Assembly: GCF_000167355.1 (NCBI RefSeq)
Contig: NZ_AAEW02000004.1
Location: 1 to 64,000 of the forward strand
DNA from: Desulfuromonas acetoxidans DSM 684
GTDB taxonomy: Bacteria; Desulfobacterota; Desulfuromonadia; Desulfuromonadales; Desulfuromonadaceae
Reading direction: 5' to 3'
Length of the DNA: 64,000 nucleotides
Part shown: in pieces, positions 47,968 to 57,694 of the stretch
How positions within the stretch are numbered: the stretch's first letter is position 1
How the letters are laid out: each line of letters starts with the position of its first letter
Made by a program: the position numbers and the translations under genes
Notes under the pieces: model-generated
What the model saw: the letters and a program-made list of their open reading frames with translations, nothing else
Database searches by the model: none
Told to the model about the DNA's origin: nothing

Positions 47968-48750
47968 TCAGCAATCCTGCCATTTCGGCGGCCGTTTTTC
48001 GAAAAAGGCGTCCATCCCCTCCTGCTTGTCTTTGGTGGCAAAACACATGCCGAACAATTCAGCTTCGTACCGAATGGCCCTGTCCAAGTCCATCTGCATC
48101 CCGTGATAAATCGACTGTTTGATCATGCGGATGGCAGACTGCGGCTTTCCGGCGATGGTCACCGCCAGAGCATGGGCCGCTTCGAGCAATTCATCACCAG
48201 GCAGCACCTCATCTACCAGGCCAAATTCCATGGCCTGCTGTGCCGTGATCCGTTCACCGGTAAATATCAGTTTTTTCGCCCGACTGACACCAATCAGGCG
48301 CGGCAAGCGCTGGGTACCACCCCAACCGGGCAAAATCCCCAAGTTGATTTCCGGCTGCCCCAGCTGGGCCTTTTCAGCGGCCAGCCGCAGGTCGCAGGCC
48401 ATGGCCAGTTCACAGCCACCGCCCAGGGCGTAGCCGTTAACGGCAGCAATCACGACCAATGGCGAGCTTTCAATGGTATGAAACAGTTCCGCCACGCCCA
48501 GAGCGACCTTACGCGCTTCAATCGGTCCCAGGGTGCGCATTAATGCCACATCACCTCCGGCGCAAAACGCTTTCGGTCCCTGCCCGGTAATGACAACGGC
48601 TTTGGCTTCCACTGATTTTTCCAGCTCTTTGATGGTGCGCTTCAGTTCGTCAGCCGTGGCTGGATTGAGGGCGTTCATGGCATCGGGACGATTAATGGTA
48701 ATATGGGCAACCTGATCACGGCATTCCACCAGCAAATTTGATGTTGTCAT
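47968..48750 (-). CDS. Enoyl-CoA hydratase/isomerase family protein
   Basis: A 260-residue crotonase. The oxyanion-hole segments are KAFCAGGDVALM and VNGYALGGGCELAMACDLRL, and the catalytic glutamates are in the GQPEINLGILPGWGGTQRL region, as in true hydratases. It probably hydrates short enoyl-CoA such as crotonyl-CoA in beta-oxidation or butyrate metabolism. No other acyl-CoA gene is adjacent. It lies about 150 bp after trxC on the same strand. Confidence 0.88.
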   Translation of the reverse strand: MTTSNLLVECRDQVAHITINRPDAMNALNPATADELKRTIKELEKSVEAKAVVITGQGPKAFCAGGDVALMRTLGPIEARKVALGVAELFHTIESSPLVVIAAVNGYALGGGCELAMACDLRLAAEKAQLGQPEINLGILPGWGGTQRLPRLIGVSRAKKLIFTGERITAQQAMEFGLVDEVLPGDELLEAAHALAVTIAGKPQSAIRMIKQSIYHGMQMDLDRAIRYEAELFGMCFATKDKQEGMDAFFEKRPPKWQDC

Positions 48751-48897
48751 AGCGGGTCGGTTTCCTCACTCCGGGAGTCCGTCCCGGTGTCGGGCCGTGG
48801 CACATCCAGGCGCACGGCATGGCTAAAAATAACGTGCTAACGGTTCGGGTCCGCCGATCAAGGTTCCACCATTGACCGGCTTCGACATAAACGGCCG

Positions 48898-49332
48898 TTA
48901 CAGGTGCGGTTTTACCCATTGAGTGATCTGGGCCGCAGTCATGGCGCCACTGTGGCGGTTCACCTCTTTACCCTGCTTGAACAGCACCAGAGTCGGAATC
49001 GAACGGATCTGATAGCGGGCAGCCAGAGCCTGCTCCGCCTCGGTATTGACTTTGGCCAGGCGTAACGCGGGTTCAAGCTGACCGGCTGCACTGGCAAATT
49101 GCGGAGCCATGGCTTTGCACGGCCCGCACCACGGTGCCCAGAAATCCACCAACAACGGCAGATCATCCTTTTCCAGGTAGCGCTGAAAACTGCGTTCTCC
49201 CAGTGTCAGTGGCGCAGCTGAAAACAACGGTTTATGGCAGCGGCCACATTGCGGCTGCGCCGCAACGCGCTCGCCCGGAATTCGGTTGATCGCGCCACAT
49301 GCAGCGCAAATTAGATGAATCAATTGTGACAT
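48898..49332 (-). CDS. trxC: Thioredoxin 2 (TrxC)
   Basis: A 144-residue zinc-containing thioredoxin. The N-terminal zinc ligands are Cys9, Cys12 (CAAC) and Cys29, Cys32 (CGRC). The redox active site is WCGPC at 68-72, and the cis-proline segment is IRSIPTLVLFKQG. It reduces cytosolic disulfides and is typically induced by oxidative stress. A GGAG site lies upstream on the minus strand. Confidence 0.94.
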   Translation of the reverse strand: MSQLIHLICAACGAINRIPGERVAAQPQCGRCHKPLFSAAPLTLGERSFQRYLEKDDLPLLVDFWAPWCGPCKAMAPQFASAAGQLEPALRLAKVNTEAEQALAARYQIRSIPTLVLFKQGKEVNRHSGAMTAAQITQWVKPHL

Positions 49333-49517
49333 TGTTCACTCCTGTTGTTGCAGCCTGCTATCTACACAGATAAACATGCCTGAGTGGAAAATCAACGATT
49401 GTCGGAAAATTGTAATTTTTTTGACACCAGACCTGCCCCAGGCGTATAGTAAAACCCTTTAATTTGTTTCCCATCCACAATGATAGTCATTCCTAAAAGT
49501 AATTATCAGGTTCAACT

Positions 49518-51851
49518 ATGCCACTGCTGCCACTTGACGACAATCCCTTTAAAAACGTTAACCACACGGATATGGAACGTCGAAAACGGGCCGAGGTCAT
49601 CATCAACATCCGCTGGTTGCTGTTAATTTTTGCTGCGGTGGGCAGCGCCCTGATAATTGCGGCTATCCCGTTTGGTGCCGACCTCAATGCGACCCATGTC
49701 GCGGTTCTATGCCTGGGTCTCATTGTTCTCACACTCTACAACTGCGGACTGCATCTCCTCAGCCGGACAAACCGTCATCCACTCTGGATCGATCGTGGCC
49801 AACTAACCGCCGACACCGTACTGGTCAGCACCCTGATCTTTTTCAGCGGGGCTGAACACAGTTGGCTGTGGCCGCTGTATGTCGTTATTGCCCTTGAGGC
49901 CACCTTTTTGTTACGACACCCACGCGAGGTGGTGGTCATAAGCAGTCTGGGCGCAGCTCTGTTTGCAGCGATCCTGTGTGCCGGCAGCTATGGCAATGTC
50001 CCGCAATTCAATTTGCATCTGCTCGACAACATCGGACCCCAGCATACGATTGATCGCGTTCTGTTGTGGTTGTGGGCTTGCTTTCTCGGCTGTTCCGCCA
50101 CACTGATCGGCAGCTCGTTTAATTCCGCTCTGACCAATGAATCGCAGGAGACCCTGTCGCGCGAAAACCAACTTCAGCGTTTTATGGAGAGTGCTCAGGA
50201 TCTGATCTTCGCCTTTGATGCCGACAACCGTATCCATTATCTCAACGGAGCGGCCCGACAGCGCCTTGATGTTGATATTTCCGGCCCAGCTCTGCACGTC
50301 GATCAGATCCTTGACGAGTCCGAGCTGCCGCGCTGGAACAGTAAAACCTGCCTGCTCACCGTAGGCACCCCGTTTGAACCAACTTCATTTCGTCTGCGCA
50401 GTGCAGCAGGACATGAGCTACCCGTTGATTGCCGCATCAGCACTGCGGCCGATGGCGGCACAATCCTGCACTGGGTAGTCTGCCGCGACCTTTCGACTCA
50501 ACTTGAAAATGAAAAGCGCCTCTACAACTTGTCCAACTTTGATCAACTGACCGGACTGACCAACCGTCAGGAGTTTTCAGAACAAGCGACCAACGCCATG
50601 CGCCTGACCAAGCGCCTGCAACAACAGATGGCTGTGGCCTTGATCTCCATCGATCACCTCAAAGTGATCAATGAAACTCTGACCAGCGAAGTTGGCGACA
50701 GCCTGCTGCGCGAATTCAGCGTCCGCTTGAGTCAGGGCGTGCGAGAAACCGACCTGGTCGGTCGACTTTCCGGAAATCAGTTTGCTGTCGCTTTCACCAA
50801 TATCGACGACATCCAGTCCATTGAGCAGGTGATGACGAAACTGCGCAAGAAACTCAGCCAGCCGATGACCATTGGTGATCAGGAAATGTTTGTCACCTCC
50901 AGCGCCGGTCTCAGCATTTATCCCGGCGACGCCCTGAGTGTTGAAGCTCTGCTCAAAAAAGCCAATAGCGCCCGGTATTATGTGCGCGCGCACGGTGGCA
51001 ACAAGCACCAGTTTTATGCCCCGGAGATGGATGAAGACATTAAAAACCGTCTGGAAATGATCAACGGTCTGCACAACGCGCTGGTACGTGATGAACTGCA
51101 ACTCTCCTACCAGCCCAAAGTTAATCTGGCCGAGGGAGAATTTCACTCCGTGGAAGTTTTGCTACGCTGGAGCCACCCCACTCTGGGACAGGTCTCACCA
51201 AGTGACTTTATCCCCATGGCCGAGGAATCGGGCATGATCGGCGAGTTGACGCTGTGGGTTCTGCGCCAGGCCTGCCTGCAGGTTCATGCCTGGCAAAAAC
51301 AGGGGTTGCCGCCGATTCGGGTCGCGGTCAATGTGTCCGGCCATCAGTTGCAAAGCAGCGATTTCATCACCGCGCTTACGGATCTGCTCAATGAAACCGG
51401 CCTTGACCCGCAATGGCTGGAGATCGAGATCACTGAATCGGTGCTGATGCAAAGCCCGACAGCGGCTATTGCCACCCTGAACAAGCTGCGCAAACTCGGG
51501 ATTCATCTGGCCATTGATGACTTTGGCACCGGCTATTCGTCGCTGGCTTATCTCAAACGGTTCCCGGTCCACTCCCTGAAAATTGATCGCTCGTTTATCA
51601 AAGATATCGAGCAGAGCGAGCGTTACGCCACCATCACATCGTCCATTATCGAAATGGGCAAATCACTGCACCTGACTGTGATTGCCGAAGGAGTGGAAAC
51701 CCTTGGCCAAATGGCCTTTCTTAAAGAACAGAACTGCGATGAGATCCAAGGTTTTCTCTACAGCATGCCGGTCAATGCCGACGAGATCGTCCGCCTGAAA
51801 ACCAATCTGCAGGATCAAACCTGCCCGCTGAGTGCCGTTGCCACCTCCTGA
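49518..51851 (+). CDS. Membrane c-di-GMP phosphodiesterase (degenerate GGDEF + EAL)
   Basis: A 777-residue protein: an N-terminal membrane region of about six helices (MASE-like), a PAS segment (ESAQDLIFAFDADNRIHYLN), a GGDEF domain and an EAL domain. The GGDEF signature is SGNQF (RLSGNQFAVAF), so cyclase activity is very unlikely. The EAL domain keeps EVLLRWSHP, the Asp-Asp motif in IDDFGTGYSSLAYLKRFP, and the downstream Glu in VIAEGVET, so it should hydrolyse c-di-GMP. It may sense a membrane or redox cue to lower c-di-GMP. It stands alone. Confidence 0.9.
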   Translation: MPLLPLDDNPFKNVNHTDMERRKRAEVIINIRWLLLIFAAVGSALIIAAIPFGADLNATHVAVLCLGLIVLTLYNCGLHLLSRTNRHPLWIDRGQLTADTVLVSTLIFFSGAEHSWLWPLYVVIALEATFLLRHPREVVVISSLGAALFAAILCAGSYGNVPQFNLHLLDNIGPQHTIDRVLLWLWACFLGCSATLIGSSFNSALTNESQETLSRENQLQRFMESAQDLIFAFDADNRIHYLNGAARQRLDVDISGPALHVDQILDESELPRWNSKTCLLTVGTPFEPTSFRLRSAAGHELPVDCRISTAADGGTILHWVVCRDLSTQLENEKRLYNLSNFDQLTGLTNRQEFSEQATNAMRLTKRLQQQMAVALISIDHLKVINETLTSEVGDSLLREFSVRLSQGVRETDLVGRLSGNQFAVAFTNIDDIQSIEQVMTKLRKKLSQPMTIGDQEMFVTSSAGLSIYPGDALSVEALLKKANSARYYVRAHGGNKHQFYAPEMDEDIKNRLEMINGLHNALVRDELQLSYQPKVNLAEGEFHSVEVLLRWSHPTLGQVSPSDFIPMAEESGMIGELTLWVLRQACLQVHAWQKQGLPPIRVAVNVSGHQLQSSDFITALTDLLNETGLDPQWLEIEITESVLMQSPTAAIATLNKLRKLGIHLAIDDFGTGYSSLAYLKRFPVHSLKIDRSFIKDIEQSERYATITSSIIEMGKSLHLTVIAEGVETLGQMAFLKEQNCDEIQGFLYSMPVNADEIVRLKTNLQDQTCPLSAVATS

Positions 51852-51946
51852 TTTTTTCGCCACCGGCGAAGCTATTCGACAAATCAGCGCCAACGTGGCA
51901 TGCTCAACCCACCCTCTTCAACACCAACCCGGAAGCCTGACCCACC

Positions 51947-52834
51947 ATGAACGATCTTCTAAAATCCCACCTGATGGTTTTGCTCGCGACCTTTTTTATT
52001 GCCGGATCATTCCTGGCCTCAGCGCGGCTGGCCGGAGTGATCAACCCGTTTTCTCTGACCCTGATGCGCTTTGTTGCCTCGTTCGTACTCCTGTTGCCAC
52101 TGGTGCTGTCACGGCGTGACTGGCGCCGCAAAATCGTTACGGTCTTGCCGCGAGCCACCGTAATAAGTTTTTTTTATGCCATGTTTTTTGCCTGCCTGTT
52201 TGAAGCGTTGAAAACAACCACGTCGCTCAATACCGGCACCCTTTACACCCTGGTACCATTCATGACCGCCCTGCTGTGCCTGGTTTTCCTGCGCCAACCC
52301 ATTGGCGGCCAGACCTTTCTCATCTACATCCTCGGCGCTGCTTCCGCCTGCTGGGTGATTTTTGAGGGGCAATTGGATCGGCTGCTGGCCTTCAGTCTCA
52401 ATCAGGGCGATTGGCTGTTTCTCGGTGGCTCGCTGCTGATCTGCGGCTACTCCCTAAGTATGAAACTGCTTTACCGGCGCAGCGACCCAATGCCGGTTCT
52501 GGTGTTCTGCATCCTGTTTACCGGCGCCCTGTGGATGGGAACAGCCCTGCTGGTTCTGGGCTACCCTCTGGACTGGCATAACATCCATGGCGAACATCTT
52601 GCCGCCATGAGCTATCTGGTCGTAGCCTCCACATTGATGACCGTCTATCTCTACCAGCGCAGTACCGTGGTCCTCGGCCCGCGCCGGGTCATGGCCTATA
52701 TCTATCTCAACCCGGCCGCCATTGCCGTTTTACTGTGGTGGTTCGAAGGGGTCAAAATCCCCACCATTGTCCTGCCGGGAATCGTGGCATGCAGTCTGGC
52801 GACGGTCCTGTTGCAACGCGAACCCCGCTCCTGA
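51947..52834 (+). CDS. EamA/DMT-family permease
   Basis: A 295-residue inner-membrane protein with about ten hydrophobic helices in the two-EamA-repeat layout (LMVLLATFFIAGSFLASARL at the start, GIVACSLATVLLQRE at the end). Members export amino acids, nucleotides or other metabolites; the substrate cannot be told from the sequence. It follows the EAL protein by 95 bp and is convergent with wrbA. Confidence 0.85.
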   Translation: MNDLLKSHLMVLLATFFIAGSFLASARLAGVINPFSLTLMRFVASFVLLLPLVLSRRDWRRKIVTVLPRATVISFFYAMFFACLFEALKTTTSLNTGTLYTLVPFMTALLCLVFLRQPIGGQTFLIYILGAASACWVIFEGQLDRLLAFSLNQGDWLFLGGSLLICGYSLSMKLLYRRSDPMPVLVFCILFTGALWMGTALLVLGYPLDWHNIHGEHLAAMSYLVVASTLMTVYLYQRSTVVLGPRRVMAYIYLNPAAIAVLLWWFEGVKIPTIVLPGIVACSLATVLLQREPRS

Positions 52835-52872
52835 TCCAAATTTCCACCCCACGCCCTCGGCTAAAAACACGC

Positions 52873-52916
52873 GTGCCCACAATCGTCAAACCATCAGGTT
52901 ATAACGATGTGGGCAC
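52873..52916. terminator. Bidirectional terminator between eamA and wrbA
   Basis: GTGCCCACA-ATCGT pairs with ACGAT-GTGGGCAC around an inner ACC-ATCA-GGT stem. It serves two convergent genes. This is the one convergent chromosomal junction in the window without the large repeat. Confidence 0.7.
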
Positions 52917-52944
52917 AGTGCGTTCCGTTTATTTTTCTATTGTG

Positions 52945-53562
52945 TTATTGCGCCAGTTTTTTGGCAATTTCTGCCACATGTCGGCCCTGGAAGCGGGCAA
53001 TGGTCCGTTCATTTTCCGAAGGCTGCCGCGAACCGTCGGAACCGGCCAGCGTGGTGGCGCCATAGGGAGTACCGCCGGTGATCTCAGCCATGTTGGTCAA
53101 GGCCGGTTCGGTGTACGGCACCCCAACCACCACCATGCCATGGTGAAACAGCGTGGTATGGAAACTGGTGATGGTAGTTTCCTGACCACCATGCTGGGTG
53201 CCGGTGGAGGCAAAGACACTGCCCACCTTACCGACCAGCCCGCCTTTGGCCCACAACCCACCGGTTTGATCGAGAAAGTTGCGCATCTGAGCGGCCATGT
53301 TGCCAAACCGGGTCGGCGTACCAAAGATAATGGCGTCTGCATCTTCCAGCACATCCGGGGTGGCAATAGGGATATCGGCCAAAGCGGCTTGCGCCTCACC
53401 AGCACCGATTCGTTCCAATGTTGCCTCATCCATCAGTTCCGCAACACGATAGATAGCGACCTCTGTCCCATCGACCGAACGGGCACCCTCAGCCACAGCT
53501 TTGGCCATTTCATACACATGCCCATAAGTACTGTAAAAAATGATCTGAATCTTGGTTGCCAT
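52945..53562 (-). CDS. wrbA: NAD(P)H:quinone oxidoreductase WrbA
   Basis: A 205-residue flavodoxin-like FMN protein that reduces quinones by two electrons and so avoids semiquinone radicals. It starts [20 protein letters not shown] (FMN phosphate loop). Other WrbA blocks are [40 protein letters not shown], and [20 protein letters not shown]. It lies 45 bp after yceI in an operon headed by a MarR regulator, which suggests control by quinone or electrophile stress. Confidence 0.94.
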   Translation of the reverse strand: MATKIQIIFYSTYGHVYEMAKAVAEGARSVDGTEVAIYRVAELMDEATLERIGAGEAQAALADIPIATPDVLEDADAIIFGTPTRFGNMAAQMRNFLDQTGGLWAKGGLVGKVGSVFASTGTQHGGQETTITSFHTTLFHHGMVVVGVPYTEPALTNMAEITGGTPYGATTLAGSDGSRQPSENERTIARFQGRHVAEIAKKLAQ

Positions 53563-53607
53563 GATAAATCTCCTTAAAAAAACGACGCAGTTAAAAGCAT
53601 CTGCCTG

Positions 53608-54192
53608 TTATTGACGAATCAGTTCCATATCGATCTGCAACTCCACCTCATTGCCAATCATAGCATTGCCATTATCGAGAACTTCGTTCCACACCATGCC
53701 AAAGTGCCGACGATTGATGGTTGTGGTAGCTGACGCGCCGATACGGGTCATACCCCATGGATCTTTAATCGCTTCGCTCGGACCGGTCACGGCAAACACA
53801 GTGGAATGACTATAGCCATGGATGGTGAGTGTGCCGTAGAGGGCCAGCCCCTGATTCGTTTTATCAATCCGCGTTGAGACAAATGTCATAGTCGGAAAGT
53901 TATCGACATCGAAAAAATCACTGCCGAGCAAATGCGCATCGCGCTTGGCCACACCGGTATCGAGTGACGCAACCGCAACAGCCACCTCAATTGAAGAGTC
54001 GCTAACGTTATCGTCATTGAGGGTCAGCTTGCCTGTGATGGTGGGAAACATGCCGCCCACTTCACTGATCATCAGATGACGGATACGGAACTGGGCATTG
54101 GAGTGGTCCGGATCGATGCGCCACTCACTGGCAGCTCCATTGGCAATCGACACCGTCAGCATGATCAGGAGACATAATAGGGTCTTTTTCAT
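53608..54192 (-). CDS. YceI-family periplasmic lipid-binding protein
   Basis: A 194-residue protein with a cleavable signal peptide (KTLLCLLIMLTVSIANGA) and the YceI lipocalin-like fold: SEWRIDPDHSNAQFRIRHLM, FDVDNFPTMTFVSTRI, and the final RRHFGMVWNEVLDNG region. YceI proteins bind isoprenoids or amphipathic molecules. I chose the ATG at 54192, preceded by AAGGAG, over an upstream extension into marR. It is 10 bp after marR and 45 bp before wrbA. Confidence 0.92.
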   Translation of the reverse strand: MKKTLLCLLIMLTVSIANGAASEWRIDPDHSNAQFRIRHLMISEVGGMFPTITGKLTLNDDNVSDSSIEVAVAVASLDTGVAKRDAHLLGSDFFDVDNFPTMTFVSTRIDKTNQGLALYGTLTIHGYSHSTVFAVTGPSEAIKDPWGMTRIGASATTTINRRHFGMVWNEVLDNGNAMIGNEVELQIDMELIRQ

Positions 54193-54202
54193 AACGAACT
54201 CC

Positions 54203-54670
54203 TTACGGTTCGGGGTCTTTTTCAGTCGAGGCCATCCCAAACTTTTTACACAGCATGGCCAACTGCTCCTGCTCATCCGCCGACAAGACGCTGAACCGTT
54301 CGACAATACGCTCCACATGTTCGGGGAACACTTGGGCGATCAAGGTGCGTCCTTTTTCGGTCAAATGTACTTGGAAATAGCGGCGATCCGTTTCCAGTCG
54401 CCGTCGCTCAACGAGCTGTCGCTTTTCCAGATTGTCGATCACTGTGGTAATATTACCGCTGCTTTTAAGGATTTTCCGGCCAAGGTCTCTCTGGCACATG
54501 GGACCAAGATGATACAAGGTCTCCAAAACGCCAAACTGGCTGATCGACAATCCGGCACTGACCCGACCGCTCTGTAAAAAGGTAGACACAGATTCCGCAG
54601 CTCGCAACATTTTTATAAGTGTGTTCAGAGCCCGCTGTTCCTGTTCTGTCCCGTGATAGGCCGTTGGCAT
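54203..54670 (-). CDS. MarR-family transcriptional regulator
   Basis: A 155-residue winged-helix repressor. The recognition region is CQRDLGRKILKSSGNITTVI, and the wing contains RRLETDRRYFQVHLTEKGR. There is no obvious paired cysteine switch, so it is not clearly an OhrR. I chose the ATG at 54670, which has GGAG six bases upstream, over the ATG at 54682. A perfect palindrome lies 19-36 nt before it. It heads the marR-yceI-wrbA operon and may be its own repressor. Confidence 0.9.
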   Translation of the reverse strand: MPTAYHGTEQEQRALNTLIKMLRAAESVSTFLQSGRVSAGLSISQFGVLETLYHLGPMCQRDLGRKILKSSGNITTVIDNLEKRQLVERRRLETDRRYFQVHLTEKGRTLIAQVFPEHVERIVERFSVLSADEQEQLAMLCKKFGMASTEKDPEP

Positions 54671-54688
54671 AACTAACTCCATATTTAA

Positions 54689-54706
54689 TAGTTTAATATT
54701 AAACTA
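54689..54706. promoter_or_regulatory. Perfect 18-bp palindrome, probable MarR operator
   Basis: TAGTTTAATATTAAACTA lies between the divergent marR operon and the esterase gene, in the range where MarR proteins bind. It could block both promoters. Binding by the adjacent regulator is inferred from position. Confidence 0.7.
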
Positions 54707-54765
54707 TCATGCAACAGCCGCCTGTCAAGTTACGACGGGCACTTCCCTCTCAAGGAGGCAAAATC

Positions 54766-55260
54766 ATGCAACTTGTTTTTTTACATGGTCTGGAAACCGG
54801 ACCGCACGGCAGTAAGTATCAGGCCCTCAAGGCGATGTTTGGCGAGGTCATTTCGCCGGACTGCGAAGGGGTGTTTGACCCCCAGCAGCGCCTGACCATT
54901 ATCCGCGACACCTTGCGTGATCAGCCCGGACCGTTCCTCGTTGTCGGTTCCAGCGCCGGTGGTCTCATGGCCCTGCTGCTGCAGCAGGTAGAACCGCGGG
55001 TTGCCGCCTTGGTGCTGTGCGCCCCGGCATTGCATACCGAGCACGCTGACGGGCTGAGCGCCGAAGGATTGCCACCGACAATAATAATCCACGGCCGCCA
55101 GGACGATGTGGTACCCATCGCCAGTTCGCGCCGTTTCGGTGCTCCGCTGATTGAGGTGGATGATGGTCATCGATTGAATGCCAGCATTGTGCTGATGCTC
55201 AAGCAGGTGTTTGAATTGAAATGTCGGCTGCTGTATCCGGACGCCGCCCCAGCGCAGTAG
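54766..55260 (+). CDS. YqiA-like alpha/beta hydrolase (small esterase)
   Basis: A 164-residue hydrolase. The N-terminal VFLHGLETGPHGSKYQALK gives the oxyanion region, the nucleophile elbow is VVGSSAGGLMALLL, an Asp follows in IHGRQDDVVPIAS, and the triad His is in VDDGHRL. The short, lid-less fold is that of small cytosolic thioesterase-like esterases. I chose the ATG at 54766, preceded by AAGGAGG. It is divergent from marR and shares the palindrome, so it may be regulated with the marR operon. Confidence 0.87.
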   Translation: MQLVFLHGLETGPHGSKYQALKAMFGEVISPDCEGVFDPQQRLTIIRDTLRDQPGPFLVVGSSAGGLMALLLQQVEPRVAALVLCAPALHTEHADGLSAEGLPPTIIIHGRQDDVVPIASSRRFGAPLIEVDDGHRLNASIVLMLKQVFELKCRLLYPDAAPAQ

Positions 55261-55599
55261 CAACACAAAGAACGGATTCCTGTTTCAACCCGGTACGCAG
55301 AGTGCGTTGGTCCACGGCAGACTGGCAGCCCTCCATCCTGCCCCACCTTAAAAAACTCCCTGTTATGCCGAACGCCGGGCGACCTCTTTGGCTAAATCCG
55401 TCCCCACCCGGCTGCGAAGTCCCGGTTTGTCGGCTACACTGATTAATAGACAGCAGACGAAAGGCAGCGGCACCGCCTGATCGTGTGTGGGAATTAATTT
55501 TTAGACGCGCATTACTCACTGTTTCCTAACATCACTGCAATACGATGAGTCGCTCTCATGATGAGGGCATGAATCATCACATGAATTACTTACAATGAC
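55261..55599. other. Non-coding region upstream of ppk1
   Basis: No gene is seen. Repeated CATGA/TCAT-type words near 55550-55585 made me look for a Pho box ahead of ppk, but the 11-bp spaced CTGTCAT pairs are absent. The ppk1 ribosome site is weak. Confidence 0.4.
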
Positions 55600-57678
55600 A
55601 TGGGGACATCGGTGATAAATCAACCATTTATCAGTAAAGAGATCAGCTGGTTACTCTTCAATGCCCGCGTATTGCAGGAGGCGGCCGACCCTCAGGTTCC
55701 CCTGCTGGAGCGCCTCAAGTTCCTCGGCATCTTCTCCTCCAATCTCGATGAATTTTTCCGTGTGCGCGTGGCCACCCTGCACCGGTTGCTGAAAATCCGC
55801 AAAAAAGCCATTACTCTGATCGGTCAGGATCCGAAAAAAATCCTCGACGAAATCCAGACCATGGTTCTCAAACAAACCAACAGATTTGAAACGCTCTACG
55901 AGGAATTGCTTGAACTGCTGGCTGCCGAACAGATATTTATTCGCAATGAAACCGAGCTCAGCGATGCACAAAAGGCGTTTGTCATGGAATACTTTCACGA
56001 CAAGGTCCGCCCGTTTCTCGTTCCTCTGATGCTCAAACGCAAAACCGAACCGTTCGTCAAAGACCACCTGATCTATCTGGCCGTCACCTTGCACAACAGC
56101 ACCAACGACAACACCGATTACGCATTGATTCAGGTTCCGGCAGACAAGGTGTCACGTTTTCTGCAACTCCCGGCCACTAACGGCACGGTGGAGATCATCC
56201 TGCTCGATGATATTATCCGCTTGGGTCTTGCCGATATCTTCTGCTACTTCGACTATGACAGTTTTAACGCCTACACCGTCAAAATGACCCGCGATTCCGA
56301 GTTGGATGTAGACGATGAGCTATTCAAAACCTTTCCGCAGAAAATTCAGGACGGCCTGACCCGGCGCAAGTCCGGCATCCCGGTCCGTTTTCTCTACGAC
56401 CGCAACATGCCCGAAGCCTGCCTTGAGCAACTACGTAAAAATCTCGATATCACCAATAGCGACACCTGCATTCCCGGTGGCCGTTATCACAACTTTAAAG
56501 ACTTTATCGGCTTTCCTAAACTGGACCGTCCACACGCGTATTATCCGGGGAATTTTGAGCCGCAGAGCCATCCGTGGATTGAACCCAACGCCTCCATGAT
56601 GGATCAGATCAAACAACGTGAGGTACTGCTTTACTTCCCGTATCACGACTTCAGCCACATAATCGACCTGCTGCGTGAGGCGGCCATTGACCCGCGGGTC
56701 ACCACCATCCGCATGACGGTCTACCGTTTGGCCAAGAACAGCCAGATCGTCAATGCTCTGGTCAACGCCGCACAAAACGGCAAAAAAGTCTTTGTCGTTG
56801 TTGAACTGCAGGCGCGCTTTGACGAAGAGGCCAATTTGTCGTGGTCGAGCCTGCTGCGTGAAGACGGCGTGCAGGTCGTTCACGGCCTGCCCGGCCTCAA
56901 AGTGCACGCCAAGTTGTGCCTGATCACTCGTCATGAGGGCAATGAAAAAGTGCGCTATGCCTGCATCGGCACCGGCAATTTTCACGAAGGCACGGCCAAG
57001 CTCTATACCGATCACATGCTGATGACCTCCAATCCTCACCTCACTGGCGAAGTGCACAAGGTGTTTGAGTTTTTCACCAACAAATACCGCATCCCCATCT
57101 TCCGTCATCTGGTGGTGTCGCCTTTTCAGACCCGCAATAAACTGCGCCGCCTGATCAACACTGAAATCCGCCAGGCCAAGGCGGGTAAACCGGCCTGGAT
57201 CGACATCAAAATCAACAACCTGTCCGATCAGGATATCGCCAAGCTGCTCTACAAGGCCAGCAATGCCGGCGTCAAAATCCGCATCATCGCCCGCAGCATG
57301 TTTTCGCTGATGCCGGGTATTGAAAAATACAGTGAAAATATTGAGGCCATCAGCATTGTTGACCGGTTTTTAGAGCATTCGCGGTTTTTTATTTTTTGCA
57401 ACGAGGACGATCCGAAGTATTTTATCTCTTCAGGCGACTGGTTACCGCGTAACTTTGACCGGCGTGTCGAAGTTGCGGCCCCCATCTACGACCCGCAACT
57501 GCGTCAACAATTGCGCGACTGTTTTGAATTGCAATGGAAAGACAACTGCAAGGCCCGAGTATGGGATGCCAAGATGAAAAACCAGTTTCGCAAACGGACC
57601 AAAAAACAACCAATCATTCGCTCACAGATAGCACTAATCGACCACTTGCAAAACACCATCCATCCTGTTGATTCATAG
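55600..57678 (+). CDS. ppk1: Polyphosphate kinase 1
   Basis: A 692-residue kinase that makes polyphosphate reversibly from ATP. The N-terminal domain (SKEISWLLFNARVLQEA, then FLGIFSSNLDEFFRVRVA) is typical. The autophosphorylated His is in GLKVHAKLCLI and the second conserved His in DRFLEHSRFF, with IGTGNFHEG as the nucleotide-phosphate motif. The ATG at 55600 follows a weak site, and a GTG at 55612 is an alternative. A CYTH-domain phosphatase and a SixA-like phosphatase follow directly. Confidence 0.95.
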   Translation: MGTSVINQPFISKEISWLLFNARVLQEAADPQVPLLERLKFLGIFSSNLDEFFRVRVATLHRLLKIRKKAITLIGQDPKKILDEIQTMVLKQTNRFETLYEELLELLAAEQIFIRNETELSDAQKAFVMEYFHDKVRPFLVPLMLKRKTEPFVKDHLIYLAVTLHNSTNDNTDYALIQVPADKVSRFLQLPATNGTVEIILLDDIIRLGLADIFCYFDYDSFNAYTVKMTRDSELDVDDELFKTFPQKIQDGLTRRKSGIPVRFLYDRNMPEACLEQLRKNLDITNSDTCIPGGRYHNFKDFIGFPKLDRPHAYYPGNFEPQSHPWIEPNASMMDQIKQREVLLYFPYHDFSHIIDLLREAAIDPRVTTIRMTVYRLAKNSQIVNALVNAAQNGKKVFVVVELQARFDEEANLSWSSLLREDGVQVVHGLPGLKVHAKLCLITRHEGNEKVRYACIGTGNFHEGTAKLYTDHMLMTSNPHLTGEVHKVFEFFTNKYRIPIFRHLVVSPFQTRNKLRRLINTEIRQAKAGKPAWIDIKINNLSDQDIAKLLYKASNAGVKIRIIARSMFSLMPGIEKYSENIEAISIVDRFLEHSRFFIFCNEDDPKYFISSGDWLPRNFDRRVEVAAPIYDPQLRQQLRDCFELQWKDNCKARVWDAKMKNQFRKRTKKQPIIRSQIALIDHLQNTIHPVDS

Positions 57679-57694
57679 GACACTAGGAGGACAC

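Noticed and set aside
48716-48919. 67-codon minus-strand ORF between trxC and the crotonase
   Set aside because: It overlaps both gene ends, has no ribosome site and shows no recognisable features.
55500-55599. Pho box upstream of ppk1
   Set aside because: CAT-rich words are present but not the 11-bp spaced CTGTCAT direct repeats.
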